A stretch of 41,896 bases of DNA from Actinomycetota bacterium (GCA_023489275.1 JAMDDD010000003.1:1-41896), one strand, 5' to 3'; positions 7,867 to 17,780 are shown, counted from the first letter of the stretch. Program-made: numbers and translations. Notes: a model not told the origin generated them from the sequence alone.

Positions 7867-10398
7867 ATGAGCAACTGGGCCAACGATGAGGAATTCCTGC
7901 AGACGTTCAGGGCCGAGGCCCTGGAGCGCCTGCAGACATTAAGTAGCGGCCTCATGTCGCTGGAAAATTCACCCGCTGATGATGAGCTGCTCAAGAAACT
8001 CTTTCGGGAAGCGCATACGCTGAAGGGCTCCGCTGGAATGATGGGCCTGGATGCCATTCGCGAGCTGGCGCACCGGGTCGAGGATATCCTGGAAACGGTG
8101 CAGACAGGTCAGATGCGGATGGAATCCGGGGTTGCGGATCTGCTCCTGGAGACGCTGGACCGGATTGAGCAGCTGCTGCCGGGCGAAGAGCCAGGAGAAC
8201 CCGCGCCCGCGGCGGACGTGTCAGGCTTGCTGGAGCGCCTGCGCGAAGTGGGCTCCGGCGGCCAGAGTGGAGCCGCCGCGCCGGCGCCATCCCTTCCGGT
8301 TACACCCGACGGGCAGCCGGATCAAACGCCTGCCCCGGGAGCCAAATCCGGGACGGCGAATCCGGAGGTGGAAGCGGCAGAGGCAAACACAAACACACCG
8401 GAGCCGGAGGCTCCCCAGTTAAAAGTCGCAGCAAACCCTTTGGAAGCCGGCGGAGAGACCAGTCAGCCGGTGTCAGGCCCGCCTGCGGAAGTTCGGGGAC
8501 AAGAATCTGAACCTCTTCGCAAAGAGCCGCTCCTTAAAGCTGTCGGGCAGCCGCCGGAGGCACCCAAACCGGCAGCGCCAGCCAGACAGGAGAAAGTGCC
8601 GGCGGCTCCGGCCGGCAAAGCTACGAGCGCGGCGGCGCCACGGAGCGAATCCACCATCAGGGTCAATATCGAGCGGCTTGACAAACTTCTTAACCTAATG
8701 GGTGAGATTTTAGTCAATCAGTCTGATGCTGAAGACAGGATCAAGGAAATGGCCTCGATCCATAAAAGCACGGATGAGATCCAGCATTCGTTTGCGGCTC
8801 TGGCTCAGCAAATCCGCAAGATGAAGTCCGGGGCTGGCGAAACGGATCTGGGGGACATTAAGCAACGCGTCAACCGGATGGAGGATGCCCTGTCGGTTAC
8901 CGTTGACCGGTTGGGAGCGGCGGCCACTCGCCTGGAGGACAACACGGCCGGCCGGAAGGTCGCCCTGGATGATCTCCAGGATCAGGCGATGCACGTGCGC
9001 ATGTTGCCGCTGGGATCGATTTTTTCCCTTTACCCGCGGGTCGTTCGCGATGCCGCCGGCGCCTGCGGCAAGAAGGTTAGGCTTGAGATCTCGGGGGAGG
9101 AGACCGAGATGGACAAGCGTCTCCTGGAGCAGATCGCTGATCCGCTGATGCACATCATGCGCAACGCCGTTGATCATGGCATCGAGCTGCCGTTGCAGCG
9201 GACGGAGCAGGGCAAGCCGGAGCAGGGCGTCATCCGCCTCAGAGCCGCCCAGCGGGGCGACAGGGTGGAGATTGAGGTGGCAGATGACGGCGCCGGCATC
9301 ATTCCGGAGAAAATCAAGGCCGCCGCCGAGCGCAAGGGTCTCCTTGGCTCCGGCGAGCAACTGTCCAACGAAGAAGCGATCGAGCTTATTTTCCGTCCCG
9401 GTTTCTCCACCGCTGAAGCAGTAACCACGATTTCCGGGCGTGGCGTGGGCCTTGATGTCGTGAAAAACAATATCGAACATCTGGAAGGATCAGTGCTGGT
9501 GGAGTCGACACCGGGCCAGGGAACCAGATTTCTGGTGTCACTGCCGGTTACCCTGGCGGTGATCAATGGCATGCTGGTAGAGTGCGGCGATGCAAGATTT
9601 GTTATTCCCATGACCGCCGTTCAGGAGTTGGTGGCGGTGGATAAGGAGGAGCTGCAATCGCTCGGCAGCCATCCCGGGTTCATCCTGCGTGGAAGCGCCG
9701 TCCCTCTTGTCAATCTCCTCGAATTCCTCGGCGCCTCTCCATCCAGCGATCGTGAGGGCAGGGCGCAGGTGGTCGTGGTGCGCGCCGAGCGGTACCGGCT
9801 GGGCCTTGAGGTTGGCAGGCTGGTGGGTGAGCAGGAGCTGGTGATCAAGTCTTTGGGCGGCTTTCTGCCGCGGATGCCTTACGTGGCGGGCGTGACCGTC
9901 ATGGGCGACGGCCAGGCTGTGCTGGTGCTTAACATCAATCAACTGGTGCGGGATATCAAGAACGGTGGAAAGGAATGGCGCCCCGCCGCAGGCGCGGAAG
10001 GCGCGGAAGCCGCGGAAGGAGCTTCGGGACCGCGTCGGTCGATTCTGGTGGTGGAAGATTCACTCGTCGTGCGGGAGTTGCAGCGAAATATCCTGCAGGC
10101 GGCGGGCTATGATGTGGAGACCGCCGTCGACGGCAATGACGCCATGACACATCTGATGGAACGCCAGGTTGATTGCGTCGTGACCGATCTGGAGATGCCG
10201 GGCATGGATGGACTTAATCTCATCTCGGCGATCCGGCGCACCGATGACCTGAAAGATATCCCAGTGGTCATGGTGACTTCCAGAAACAGTGAAGAGGACA
10301 AGCGCCGCGGCGTGGAGGCGGGAGCAAACGCTTACGTGACCAAAGGCACCTTTGACCAGCAGAATCTGCTTGACACAATCAAACGGCTGGTAGCCTAG
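7867..10398 (+). CDS. cheA: Hybrid chemotaxis histidine kinase CheA with C-terminal receiver
   Basis: CheA autophosphorylates on a histidine in response to receptors and passes phosphate to receiver domains. In 843 residues it shows an Hpt domain with phospho-site H50 in REAHTLKGSAG; a long Pro/Ala/Glu-rich linker (about 115-260) where a P2 domain would usually sit; a dimerization domain; and a kinase ATPase domain with HIMRNAVDHGIE, EVADDGAGI and GRGVGLDVV. A CheW-like domain comes next, then a receiver with acceptor D774 in TDLEMPGMDG. An internal receiver is typical of WspE- and FrzE-like kinases, not of the E. coli flagellar CheA. AAAAGGAG precedes the ATG at good spacing. The preceding 122-base gap holds no visible gene. 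Confidence 0.95.
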   Translation: MSNWANDEEFLQTFRAEALERLQTLSSGLMSLENSPADDELLKKLFREAHTLKGSAGMMGLDAIRELAHRVEDILETVQTGQMRMESGVADLLLETLDRIEQLLPGEEPGEPAPAADVSGLLERLREVGSGGQSGAAAPAPSLPVTPDGQPDQTPAPGAKSGTANPEVEAAEANTNTPEPEAPQLKVAANPLEAGGETSQPVSGPPAEVRGQESEPLRKEPLLKAVGQPPEAPKPAAPARQEKVPAAPAGKATSAAAPRSESTIRVNIERLDKLLNLMGEILVNQSDAEDRIKEMASIHKSTDEIQHSFAALAQQIRKMKSGAGETDLGDIKQRVNRMEDALSVTVDRLGAAATRLEDNTAGRKVALDDLQDQAMHVRMLPLGSIFSLYPRVVRDAAGACGKKVRLEISGEETEMDKRLLEQIADPLMHIMRNAVDHGIELPLQRTEQGKPEQGVIRLRAAQRGDRVEIEVADDGAGIIPEKIKAAAERKGLLGSGEQLSNEEAIELIFRPGFSTAEAVTTISGRGVGLDVVKNNIEHLEGSVLVESTPGQGTRFLVSLPVTLAVINGMLVECGDARFVIPMTAVQELVAVDKEELQSLGSHPGFILRGSAVPLVNLLEFLGASPSSDREGRAQVVVVRAERYRLGLEVGRLVGEQELVIKSLGGFLPRMPYVAGVTVMGDGQAVLVLNINQLVRDIKNGGKEWRPAAGAEGAEAAEGASGPRRSILVVEDSLVVRELQRNILQAAGYDVETAVDGNDAMTHLMERQVDCVVTDLEMPGMDGLNLISAIRRTDDLKDIPVVMVTSRNSEEDKRRGVEAGANAYVTKGTFDQQNLLDTIKRLVA

Positions 10399-10416
10399 GC
10401 AAGGCAGAGATGATTG

Positions 10417-11469
10417 ATGGAAGCGGCGTCAGCGGAAAAACATACGGTGAGGGTTCTCATAGCCGACGATTCGCCGACGGTGCGGCTGATGCTGCGCCGA
10501 ATCCTGGACGCCGACCCGGGCATCACCGTCATCGGGCAGGCGGGCAACGGCAGGGAGGCGGTGGAGAAGGTCGCCAGTCTCAAACCGGACCTGGTTACCA
10601 TGGATGTGGAAATGCCGGTGATGGACGGCATCAAGGCGATCGAGCAGATCATGGCTTATACGCCCGTGCCGGTTCTGGTTGTCAGTTCGGTGGCGGCGGA
10701 GCATACAGCCAATGCTGCCAAGGCGATGGGAGCCGGCGCCGTCGATGTCTTTTGCAAACCGGGAAGCGCGTCACTGGACGAATTTGAGGCCAAGGCCAAT
10801 ACACTTAGGAACAAGATCAAACTGCTTTCCCGGGTGCGCGTCATCGCTCATCCGCGGGGGCGCTTCGCCACGGCGGCATCGGCGCCGCGGCCCGTCCACC
10901 CCGGGGCAACCGCGGAAGTTGTCGCCATTGCTTCCTCAACCGGGGGACCTCAGGCGCTCAATGTAATACTCAAGAGCCTGCCCGCCAACTTTCATGCCGC
11001 CATCGTTATCGTGCAGCACATCGCTGAGGGGTTTACGGACGGACTGGTTGAGTGGCTGGGCGGCAACTGCCGGATGCTGGTAAAAAAGGGCAGGCAGGGC
11101 GACGATATTGTTCCGAAGTGTATTGTTATTGCCCCTGATTCCATCCACATGATCGTGTCGCATGACCACCGGATCGCGCTGGTAAACCGGGAGATCGACA
11201 GTCCTCACAAACCTTCGGCAGATGTGCTTCTGGAATCGGTGGCCCAGGAATACGGTGCCCGTTCCCTGGGAGTGATTCTGACAGGCATGGGCCGCGACGG
11301 CGCCAGGGGGATCCAGGCAATCCATGACTCCGGCGGGCACACCCTGGCCCAGAATGAGGAGACGTCGGTCATTTTCAGCATGGCCAGGGAAGCAATCAAA
11401 TTAAACGCCGTTGAGAACGTCATCCCTCTGGAACAGATCGGACCGGCCATCGGCAGTTACGTTTTTTGA
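10417..11469 (+). CDS. cheB: Chemotaxis glutamate methylesterase CheB
   Basis: CheB removes methyl groups from receptor glutamates when phosphorylated, giving adaptation. Of 350 residues, the N-terminal receiver has acceptor D63 (TMDVEMPVMDG). The C-terminal methylesterase has the serine loop IASSTGGPQAL (nucleophile S174), VQHIAEGFTDGL with the catalytic His, and ILTGMGRDGARG with the catalytic Asp. The ATG at 10417 was chosen over a TTG one codon earlier. The gene follows cheA after 18 bases, and the cyclase gene begins two bases after its stop, so they are very likely cotranscribed. It corresponds to WspF in the Wsp comparison. Confidence 0.95.
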   Translation: MEAASAEKHTVRVLIADDSPTVRLMLRRILDADPGITVIGQAGNGREAVEKVASLKPDLVTMDVEMPVMDGIKAIEQIMAYTPVPVLVVSSVAAEHTANAAKAMGAGAVDVFCKPGSASLDEFEAKANTLRNKIKLLSRVRVIAHPRGRFATAASAPRPVHPGATAEVVAIASSTGGPQALNVILKSLPANFHAAIVIVQHIAEGFTDGLVEWLGGNCRMLVKKGRQGDDIVPKCIVIAPDSIHMIVSHDHRIALVNREIDSPHKPSADVLLESVAQEYGARSLGVILTGMGRDGARGIQAIHDSGGHTLAQNEETSVIFSMAREAIKLNAVENVIPLEQIGPAIGSYVF

Positions 11470-11470
11470 T

Positions 11471-12994
11471 ATGCCAGCAATAATTAGACAGGAACAAAAA
11501 CCGGCAAAGCATCCATACCGCATCCTGGTGGCGGAGGACAGCCCCACCCAGCAGCGGATCATCAAAACGGTGCTGAGCCGCGAGGGCTTTGATGTAGTCA
11601 TCGCCGGAGACGGGATCGAAGCGGTCACACAGGCGTTTCAGGAAAATCCGGACCTGGTCGTGCTCGATATCGAGATGCCAAGAATGGATGGTTACCAGGT
11701 GTGCCGGCTTCTGAAAGATGATTATCGCACTTCGCGAACGCCGGTGATCATGCTGACCAGCAAATCTCAGGAGACGGACAAGTTCTGGGGCCTGCAGACC
11801 GGCGCCGACCGCTACGTTACCAAGGACTTCCAGCTCACGGGGCTGGCTGGCGCCGTGCGGGAACTGCTTGGCGGCGGGGACAAAGACGGCGATGCGCCTG
11901 CCCGCTGCAACTTGCCGAAGCAGCCGGCCGTGGATCAGCAGGATGTGGATGTGCTTTCGCGCGTAAACGAGTTGCTTGACCGCAAGCTTTATGAAGCAAC
12001 CGTGATCAACGAGATCAGCAAGCTGAACACGCTCAGCGAAAATTGCGCCCTCACCGTCAGTTCGGTGCTGACCGTGATCGCCAAAGTGACGGACTGCCCT
12101 GTCTGCTCCATCATGCTGGTGGAAGAGTCGGAGCTGATCATCCACGTGCACGGCCCTGTCGGCAACTCCTATTTCGAGGAGGCCCGCCGCCAGGCGATCG
12201 GGGCGGCGTCACCGTACATGAAGCCAGGAACGGCCAGCACCCAGATCGAGGTCGTCGTCGATTCGGACCCGTCCTTTATCCGGGAAGACCGCCCCGAGTT
12301 CGACGGGATCAAATCAATGCTGGTCATTCCCTTGCAGGCGCGCGGCCAGAAGATCGCCATCCTCATCCTGAGCAGCCCCCGCCCGGACGCATTTGCAGAA
12401 GCGACCCAGCGGCTGCTGGAAATTATCGAGTATCCAGTGAGCCTGGTGGTTGACAACGCCCGCCTGCACGAAGGCACCCGCCGGCTGGCCATCACCGATG
12501 GCCTCACCAGATTGTTTAACCACCGTCATTTCTACGAGCTGCTGGAGCAGGAATTCCAGCGCGCCGTGCGGTATGAGAGCCAGCTGTCGCTCATCATGGC
12601 CGATATCGACTCATTCAAGAAGATCAACGACGCGCACGGCCACCAGGTGGGAGATGAAATCCTGACGCAGCTGGCGGGAGTGATTTCCCGCGAGGTGCGC
12701 GATATGGACATTGTTGCCCGTTATGGCGGCGAAGAGATCGCCGTGCTTCTGCCTCAGACCGGGCCGAAGCAGGCATGTGAAGTTGCCACGCGCATTCGCG
12801 GCGCCGTGGAGAATTATAATTTCCATCTGCCCGACGGAGGCAATGTTACGCTCAGCCTGGGAGTGGCCGGTTTTCCCGAGTGCGGCGCCAGCAACTACGC
12901 GGGGCTTGTGCAAGTAGCCGACGCCGCCCTGTACGAGGCAAAGAAGACCGGCAAAAACCGGGTGGTTGCGGGAGGCAACTATGAGCCGGATTAA
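11471..12994 (+). CDS. Response regulator diguanylate cyclase, REC-GAF-GGDEF
   Basis: This protein is predicted to make cyclic di-GMP from two GTP under control of phosphorylation. Its 507 residues form a receiver with acceptor D66 (VLDIEMPRMDGYQ), a GAF domain (about 170-340) and a GGDEF domain (about 345-505). The active-site loop is intact as G419-G420-E-E-I. An RxxD inhibitory site (R410-D-M-D413) sits five residues before it, so product feedback is expected. Translation starts at ATG 11471; an upstream in-frame start would overlap cheB by 59 bases. The last 14 bases overlap cheR. WspR of Pseudomonas has the same receiver-plus-GGDEF logic without the GAF. The gene's position among che genes makes CheA the likely phosphodonor. 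Confidence 0.93.
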   Translation: MPAIIRQEQKPAKHPYRILVAEDSPTQQRIIKTVLSREGFDVVIAGDGIEAVTQAFQENPDLVVLDIEMPRMDGYQVCRLLKDDYRTSRTPVIMLTSKSQETDKFWGLQTGADRYVTKDFQLTGLAGAVRELLGGGDKDGDAPARCNLPKQPAVDQQDVDVLSRVNELLDRKLYEATVINEISKLNTLSENCALTVSSVLTVIAKVTDCPVCSIMLVEESELIIHVHGPVGNSYFEEARRQAIGAASPYMKPGTASTQIEVVVDSDPSFIREDRPEFDGIKSMLVIPLQARGQKIAILILSSPRPDAFAEATQRLLEIIEYPVSLVVDNARLHEGTRRLAITDGLTRLFNHRHFYELLEQEFQRAVRYESQLSLIMADIDSFKKINDAHGHQVGDEILTQLAGVISREVRDMDIVARYGGEEIAVLLPQTGPKQACEVATRIRGAVENYNFHLPDGGNVTLSLGVAGFPECGASNYAGLVQVADAALYEAKKTGKNRVVAGGNYEPD

Positions 12995-14423
12995 GCAGCA
13001 TAAACTTTCAGAGCCGGATTTTGAGAGGTTTCGCCAGCTGGTCAAAGACGCCAGCGGCATCTATTTTGACCATGATAAGATCGAGGTTCTGCGGGCCGGT
13101 CTCATCGAACGGGCCAATCAGGTCGGCGCCGGCGATCTTAATGAGTATTACGGTTTGGTTTCTTCTCGCGAGAACAGCGAGGAGCTAAACAGGCTGCTGG
13201 CGCACCTGTCAGTGCAGGAGACCCAGTTTTTCCGGAACTTGCCGCAATTTGATGCGTTTCGCCAGTTCATCATTCCTGAAATTGCCCGGCGAAAAGCAGG
13301 TGGGGAGAGGGTTATGCGGTTCTGGTGCGCCGGCTGCTCAACGGGACAGGAGCCGTATTCGGTGGCGATGTCGGTGCTTGACGCGCTGCCGGAGCCGGAA
13401 TCGTGGAGCATTCAGATCCTTGGCACCGACCTGAACGAGGATGCGCTGGCCGATGCAGCCCGGGGATGGTACCCGGCGCGGAAGCTCACCGGCGTGGACC
13501 GGCTGCATCTCGACCGCTATTTTCATGCCGCCGGCGGCGGTTACACGATTGACGAGAGTGTGAGAAAACTGGTCCGGTTTGAGCGGCTCAATCTCATCGA
13601 CGATCCTCTCCCGGTAAGCTCCTTTGGCGTCTGCGACGCTGTTTTTTGCCGCAATGTGATCATTTATTTCACGCACGAAACCGCTAAGTTTGTCATAGAG
13701 CATTTCTATGACATCATGAGCTCCGGTGCGTATCTGTTTCTCGGGCATTCGGAAACATTGTGGAGGATGTCGTCAAAGTATTCGCTGGTGGAGATCGGTG
13801 ACGCCTTCATTTACCGGAAGCCGCTGCCGCTGTCCACCGGCGGGCGCCGTTTCCTGCCCGGCCGCCGCCTCCGGTCCGCAGGCCCTTCGCCCGGCAGCCC
13901 GGGCGAGCGGCGCAGCTCGCGGGTGGATCGCCGCTCCCAGAGTGGCAAACGGAGCGACCCCAGGGTCAAGACCGGCGCAACCAGGCAGAAACCGTTAACC
14001 GATGATGGGCTTTCTCCGCGGGAAGCGGCCGGCAACGCCAGAGTTCACCTTGACCGGGGGGAATATGAACTGGCCATCCGCTGCCTGGAGCACGGTCTTG
14101 CCGCCAATGCAGCCGACCCCGAGCTTTATTTTGTTTTGGGCCTGGTCCATGAGAAAATGAATGAACCGGCAGCAGCGGCGGAAGATTTTCGCCGGGCGCT
14201 TTATTTTGAACCCGATCTTGGTATTGCCCGCTTCCACCTGGCCAGCGTTTTCGAGCAGGCCGGCAAGATGAAGAACGCCGTACGGGAATATCGCAACGCG
14301 AAGCGCAGTTTCAAGGAAAACCCTCCCGGCCTCCTGGAAGCGGAGCTGGAAGCATTCGATGCCGATTCGCTCATGAACCTGTGCGAATGGAAGATCGAGA
14401 ACCTGGCTGGACTGGAAAGCTGA
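12981..14423 (+). CDS. cheR: Chemotaxis methyltransferase CheR with C-terminal TPR repeats
   Basis: CheR methylates receptor glutamates using S-adenosylmethionine. In 480 residues it shows the N-terminal helical CheR domain (about 10-60), the SAM-binding methyltransferase fold with RFWCAGCSTGQEPYSVAM near 115, GTDLNEDAL and FCRNVIIYF. A basic Arg/Ser/Pro-rich linker (about 285-345) leads to two to three TPR units from about 350 (LYFVLGLVHEKMNEPAAAAE and following). TPR-bearing CheR proteins are typical of WspC/FrzF-type systems. The ATG at 12981 has GGGAGG immediately upstream and overlaps the cyclase stop by 14 bases, indicating coupling. The next gene, coaE, is separated by 108 bases and is not functionally linked. 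Confidence 0.94.
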   Translation: MSRIKQHKLSEPDFERFRQLVKDASGIYFDHDKIEVLRAGLIERANQVGAGDLNEYYGLVSSRENSEELNRLLAHLSVQETQFFRNLPQFDAFRQFIIPEIARRKAGGERVMRFWCAGCSTGQEPYSVAMSVLDALPEPESWSIQILGTDLNEDALADAARGWYPARKLTGVDRLHLDRYFHAAGGGYTIDESVRKLVRFERLNLIDDPLPVSSFGVCDAVFCRNVIIYFTHETAKFVIEHFYDIMSSGAYLFLGHSETLWRMSSKYSLVEIGDAFIYRKPLPLSTGGRRFLPGRRLRSAGPSPGSPGERRSSRVDRRSQSGKRSDPRVKTGATRQKPLTDDGLSPREAAGNARVHLDRGEYELAIRCLEHGLAANAADPELYFVLGLVHEKMNEPAAAAEDFRRALYFEPDLGIARFHLASVFEQAGKMKNAVREYRNAKRSFKENPPGLLEAELEAFDADSLMNLCEWKIENLAGLES

Positions 14424-14531
14424 AGAGGCCCTGGCGCGGGCACTTGCCAGCACGCCCGGATTCCCTTTAGGATCTATCTCAAAAGAAAACTGGTAGCGCG
14501 GCTTTTCAGAAGGCCGCTGCAATCTTCCTTT

Positions 14532-15143
14532 ATGAGCCGCAATAATTCTCCTGTCCGCATTTCCCTCACCGGCGGCACCGGGTCGGGAAAATCAACCGCC
14601 CTGGCATTTTTCTCAGGCCTGGGGGCTGCCTGCCTGGACTCCGACAAGGTTGTGCACCGGCTGCTGGAGCGGCCGGATGTGCGCCGCCTGGTAGCGGAAA
14701 GTCTGGGCCTTGACGGCCTGCCTGTGGGTGAGCCGGGCCGGCGGCGGCTGGCCGAGGTTGTCTTTGGCGACCGCGAGCGGCTGACGGCTCTGGAACAGGT
14801 GCTGTTCCCGCTGGTGCGGGAAGAGATTCGCGCCTGGTTTGATCAAAATGAAGTGAAACAGGCCCCGGCAGCGGTAGTCGAGGTCCCGTTGCTGTTCGAA
14901 GCGGGAATGGAAGATCTTTTCGACAGGGTGGTGCTGATCACCGCGCCCCGGGAGCTGCGCCGCCGCCGTCAATCTGGCAGGATGGAGCCAGCCGATTTTG
15001 AGAGCCGGCTCGCCCGGCAAATGCCGGAGGCGGAAAAACGCCGCCGTGCCGACACCGTTTTTGAAAATGAAGGACCGCCGGCCCGCCTCGAGGAGTTTAT
15101 CCGCGAATTCATGGCAGTCCTGAAGCGGCCAGATCAGAGGTAA
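14532..15143 (+). CDS. coaE: Dephospho-CoA kinase
   Basis: CoaE phosphorylates the 3'-hydroxyl of dephospho-CoA with ATP, the last step of coenzyme A synthesis. The 203-residue protein opens with the P-loop SLTGGTGSGKST and the conserved LDSDKVVHRLL. VVEVPLLFEAGMEDLFD near 120 is another family signature. No second domain is present; some actinobacterial CoaE proteins carry a C-terminal GrpB-like extension that is missing here. The gene starts a compact run with the transglycosylase and uvrB. A GC-rich hairpin (14496-14518) lies just before the start, and no clear Shine-Dalgarno is seen. Confidence 0.94.
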   Translation: MSRNNSPVRISLTGGTGSGKSTALAFFSGLGAACLDSDKVVHRLLERPDVRRLVAESLGLDGLPVGEPGRRRLAEVVFGDRERLTALEQVLFPLVREEIRAWFDQNEVKQAPAAVVEVPLLFEAGMEDLFDRVVLITAPRELRRRRQSGRMEPADFESRLARQMPEAEKRRRADTVFENEGPPARLEEFIREFMAVLKRPDQR

Positions 15144-15145
15144 GC

Positions 15146-15727
15146 GTGAAGCGGATAATCGTAGCGGTCTCGGTGCTGGCGGTGCTCGGAGGCGCCTTCG
15201 CCATAATTCAACTTTCCATGCCCGCCTGGTATGCCCGCTGGTGGTATCCGTTAAACAACGCCGATGCGGTCAGGACAAATGCCGGCCGTTACCATCTGGA
15301 GCCGGACCTGGTGGCAGCGGTGATCTATCAGGAAAGCGATTTTAAGGAAGATTCAACCTCCCGCTCCGGCGCCGTGGGGATGATGCAGCTGATGCCGGGG
15401 ACCGCCGCCTGGATTGCGTCCAAGACCGGCGATCAGCCCCCCAGCCGCGATGACCTGAAAAGCCCCGCGACAAATATCCGCTACGGCTGCTGGTACCTTC
15501 GGTATCTGCTTGACCGCTATGGAGGTTCCGAGTCGCTGGCGCTCGCCGCCTACAACGGCGGCTCCGAGAACGTCGACCGGTGGCTGGCTACCGCCAGGGC
15601 CTCCGGCCGGAAGTTTAATTCGGCGGTGGATATTCCTTATCCGGAGACAAGGGAATACATCACCAGTGTTGACAAAGTGAAGCTAATTTATCAGCGTGCC
15701 TATGGCGCCGATCTGGAACATCAATGA
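15146..15727 (+). CDS. Membrane-anchored lytic transglycosylase (SLT family)
   Basis: This small enzyme is predicted to cleave the MurNAc-GlcNAc bond of peptidoglycan outside the membrane. The 193-residue protein has an N-terminal hydrophobic segment (about 4-26) acting as signal or anchor, then a Slt-type goose-lysozyme fold. Catalytic E63 sits in VIYQESDF, followed by [16 protein letters not shown] and [13 protein letters not shown], the three diagnostic motifs of the family. The start is GTG at 15146, two bases after the coaE stop. The stop overlaps the uvrB start in an ATGA junction. It is closest in type to YjbJ/Slt-like housekeeping enzymes; the physiological role cannot be told from sequence. 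Confidence 0.9.
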   Translation: MKRIIVAVSVLAVLGGAFAIIQLSMPAWYARWWYPLNNADAVRTNAGRYHLEPDLVAAVIYQESDFKEDSTSRSGAVGMMQLMPGTAAWIASKTGDQPPSRDDLKSPATNIRYGCWYLRYLLDRYGGSESLALAAYNGGSENVDRWLATARASGRKFNSAVDIPYPETREYITSVDKVKLIYQRAYGADLEHQ

Positions 15728-17703
15728 CATCTTTCAAACTTAACGCAAGCTATCAGCCCACCGGCGATCAGCCCGAGGCAATCGACCGGATCGTCGCGGG
15801 CCTTCGCCGGGGCGATTTCTGCCAGACGCTGCTGGGCGTCACCGGCTCCGGGAAAACATTTACGATGGCCAACGTCATTGCTGAAGCCGGCCGGCCGGCG
15901 CTGGTAATGGCCCATAACAAGACGCTGGCGGCGCAGCTGTGCAACGAGTTCCAGGAGTTCCTGCCGGATAACGCCGTCGATTACTTCGTGAGCTACTATG
16001 ACTATTATCAGCCGGAAGCGTACCTGCCATCGACAGACACCTATATTGAGAAAGACACCTCCATCAACCAGGAGATCGACCGCCTCCGGCACGCGTCCAC
16101 CAGCGCTTTGCTGTCGCGCCGGGATGTGGTGATTGTCGCCAGTGTCTCCTGCATTTACGGCCTGGGCTCGCCGGAGGAATACCTGTCAAAGATGGTGTTC
16201 CTGAAGGCGGGGGAGGAAGCCGGCCTGGAGCCGGTCACCCGCCGGCTGGTTGACATCATGTATAGCCGTGGAGATTATGATTTCGGCCGCGGCCAGTTCC
16301 GGCTCCGGGGCGACCTGCTGGAGGTGCACCCGGCTTATGAGGACACCGTTCTGCGAATTCAGTTTTTCGGTGATGAAGTCGAGCGTATTCTCCGGCTGGA
16401 GCCGGTCAGCGGCGAGATGCTGGAAGAGCTGTCAGCGGTGGCGATTTATCCGGCCACCCATTTTGTCACGTCTCCGGGAACAATCGAGCGGGCTCTTGTT
16501 GATATTGAAGTGGAACTGCAGAAGCGGCTGGCGGAGCTGAAGAGCCATGGCAAGGAACTGGAAGCTCACCGGCTGCTGATGCGCACCCGTTATGACATGG
16601 AGATGCTGAGAGAGACCGGCTACTGCTCCGGCATCGAGAACTACTCGCGCATCCTCGACGGCCGCCGGGCCGGCGAGCCTCCCCACACGCTGCTGGACTT
16701 TTTCCCCGATGATTTTATCTGTTTTCTGGATGAATCACACAACACCGTGCCCCAGATAAACGGTATGTACAATGGCGACCGCGCCCGCAAGCAGACGCTG
16801 GTGGACTACGGCTTTCGCCTGCCCTCGGCTCTGGACAACCGCCCGCTCAAGTTTGACGAGTTTCTGGCGCGGGTGCCGCAACTGGTCTGCGTCAGCGCCA
16901 CTCCGGGTAAATGGGAACTGGGACACAGCACGCAGGTGGTGGAGCAGGTGATCCGCCCCACCGGACTGATTGACCCGCAGGTTGAAGTCCGGCCTACTGA
17001 GCATCAGGTTGATGACCTGATGAACGAGGTGCGGTGCCGCGTCGAGGCCCGCGAGCGGGTGCTGGTGACAACCCTGACCAAGAAGATGGCGGAGGATCTG
17101 ACAGATTACCTGCTGGAAAACGGCTACAAGGTGCGGTATCTGCATTCCGACATCGACACGCTGGAGCGGATCCAGATCATCCGGGACCTGCGGCTGGGGG
17201 AATTTGATGTCCTGGTCGGCGTCAATCTGCTCCGGGAGGGGCTGGACCTGCCGGAGGTAACGCTGGTGGCCATCCTCGACGCTGACAAAGAGGGCTTTCT
17301 CCGTGGCGAGATCGCGTTGATTCAGACGATCGGCCGCGCCGCGCGCAACATCAACGGCAAGGTGGTCATGTATGCTGACAAGATGACCGAGGCGATGACG
17401 AAAGCCATCGGGGAGACCAGCCGCCGCCGGCAAATCCAAATGCGATACAATGAGGCGCACGGCATCACGCCCAAAACGATTGTCAAAGGGGTCTCCGACA
17501 TGAGCTCGATGCTGGGTGAGCCTACGGTGCCGTACAAGGCCCGGCGCCTGCGCCAGGCGGCCCGAAAGATGAACGCTCGGGAGATTGACGAGGCGATTGC
17601 GGCGCTGGAGGAAGAGATGTTCGCCGCCGCTGAGGAACTCAAGTTCGAGTACGCCGCCAAACTGCGGGACCAGATCAAGGAGTTGGCGCGGCAGAAACGG
17701 TGA
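15724..17703 (+). CDS. uvrB: Excinuclease ABC subunit UvrB
   Basis: UvrB is the damage-verifying helicase-like subunit of nucleotide excision repair, loaded by UvrA and recruiting UvrC. At 659 residues it is full length. The Walker A motif [10 protein letters not shown] lies near residue 40. The damage-inserting beta-hairpin region [21 protein letters not shown] lies near 95, the Walker B FLDESH near 335, helicase motif [11 protein letters not shown] near 540, and the C-terminal UVR UvrC-binding coiled coil at about 625-655. The ATG overlaps the preceding stop by four bases. Its usual partner uvrA lies about 16.6 kb downstream beyond the accessory block. Confidence 0.97.
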   Translation: MTSFKLNASYQPTGDQPEAIDRIVAGLRRGDFCQTLLGVTGSGKTFTMANVIAEAGRPALVMAHNKTLAAQLCNEFQEFLPDNAVDYFVSYYDYYQPEAYLPSTDTYIEKDTSINQEIDRLRHASTSALLSRRDVVIVASVSCIYGLGSPEEYLSKMVFLKAGEEAGLEPVTRRLVDIMYSRGDYDFGRGQFRLRGDLLEVHPAYEDTVLRIQFFGDEVERILRLEPVSGEMLEELSAVAIYPATHFVTSPGTIERALVDIEVELQKRLAELKSHGKELEAHRLLMRTRYDMEMLRETGYCSGIENYSRILDGRRAGEPPHTLLDFFPDDFICFLDESHNTVPQINGMYNGDRARKQTLVDYGFRLPSALDNRPLKFDEFLARVPQLVCVSATPGKWELGHSTQVVEQVIRPTGLIDPQVEVRPTEHQVDDLMNEVRCRVEARERVLVTTLTKKMAEDLTDYLLENGYKVRYLHSDIDTLERIQIIRDLRLGEFDVLVGVNLLREGLDLPEVTLVAILDADKEGFLRGEIALIQTIGRAARNINGKVVMYADKMTEAMTKAIGETSRRRQIQMRYNEAHGITPKTIVKGVSDMSSMLGEPTVPYKARRLRQAARKMNAREIDEAIAALEEEMFAAAEELKFEYAAKLRDQIKELARQKR

Positions 17704-17762
17704 GCGTTTCTCTGGCAAACATGGGACGCATGAATTTTTTCCCGCGTGAAAGGCCTGCTGGC

Positions 17763-17780
17763 GCTGTCATAACTGACAGC
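17763..17780. promoter_or_regulatory. Operator-like perfect inverted repeat upstream of the helicase-WYL gene
   Basis: GCTGTCA (17763-17769), a TAAC centre, then TGACAGC (17774-17780) form a perfect 7-base inverted repeat. It ends 45 bases before the helicase start. It could be a repressor operator, possibly autoregulatory through the WYL domain, or simply a small hairpin. It does not resemble a LexA box. Confidence 0.35.

Noticed and set aside
16735-17718. 327-codon minus-strand frame opposite uvrB
   Set aside because: It is the mirror frame of conserved UvrB sequence, rich in His, Gln and Arg as expected for antisense of GC-rich genes.
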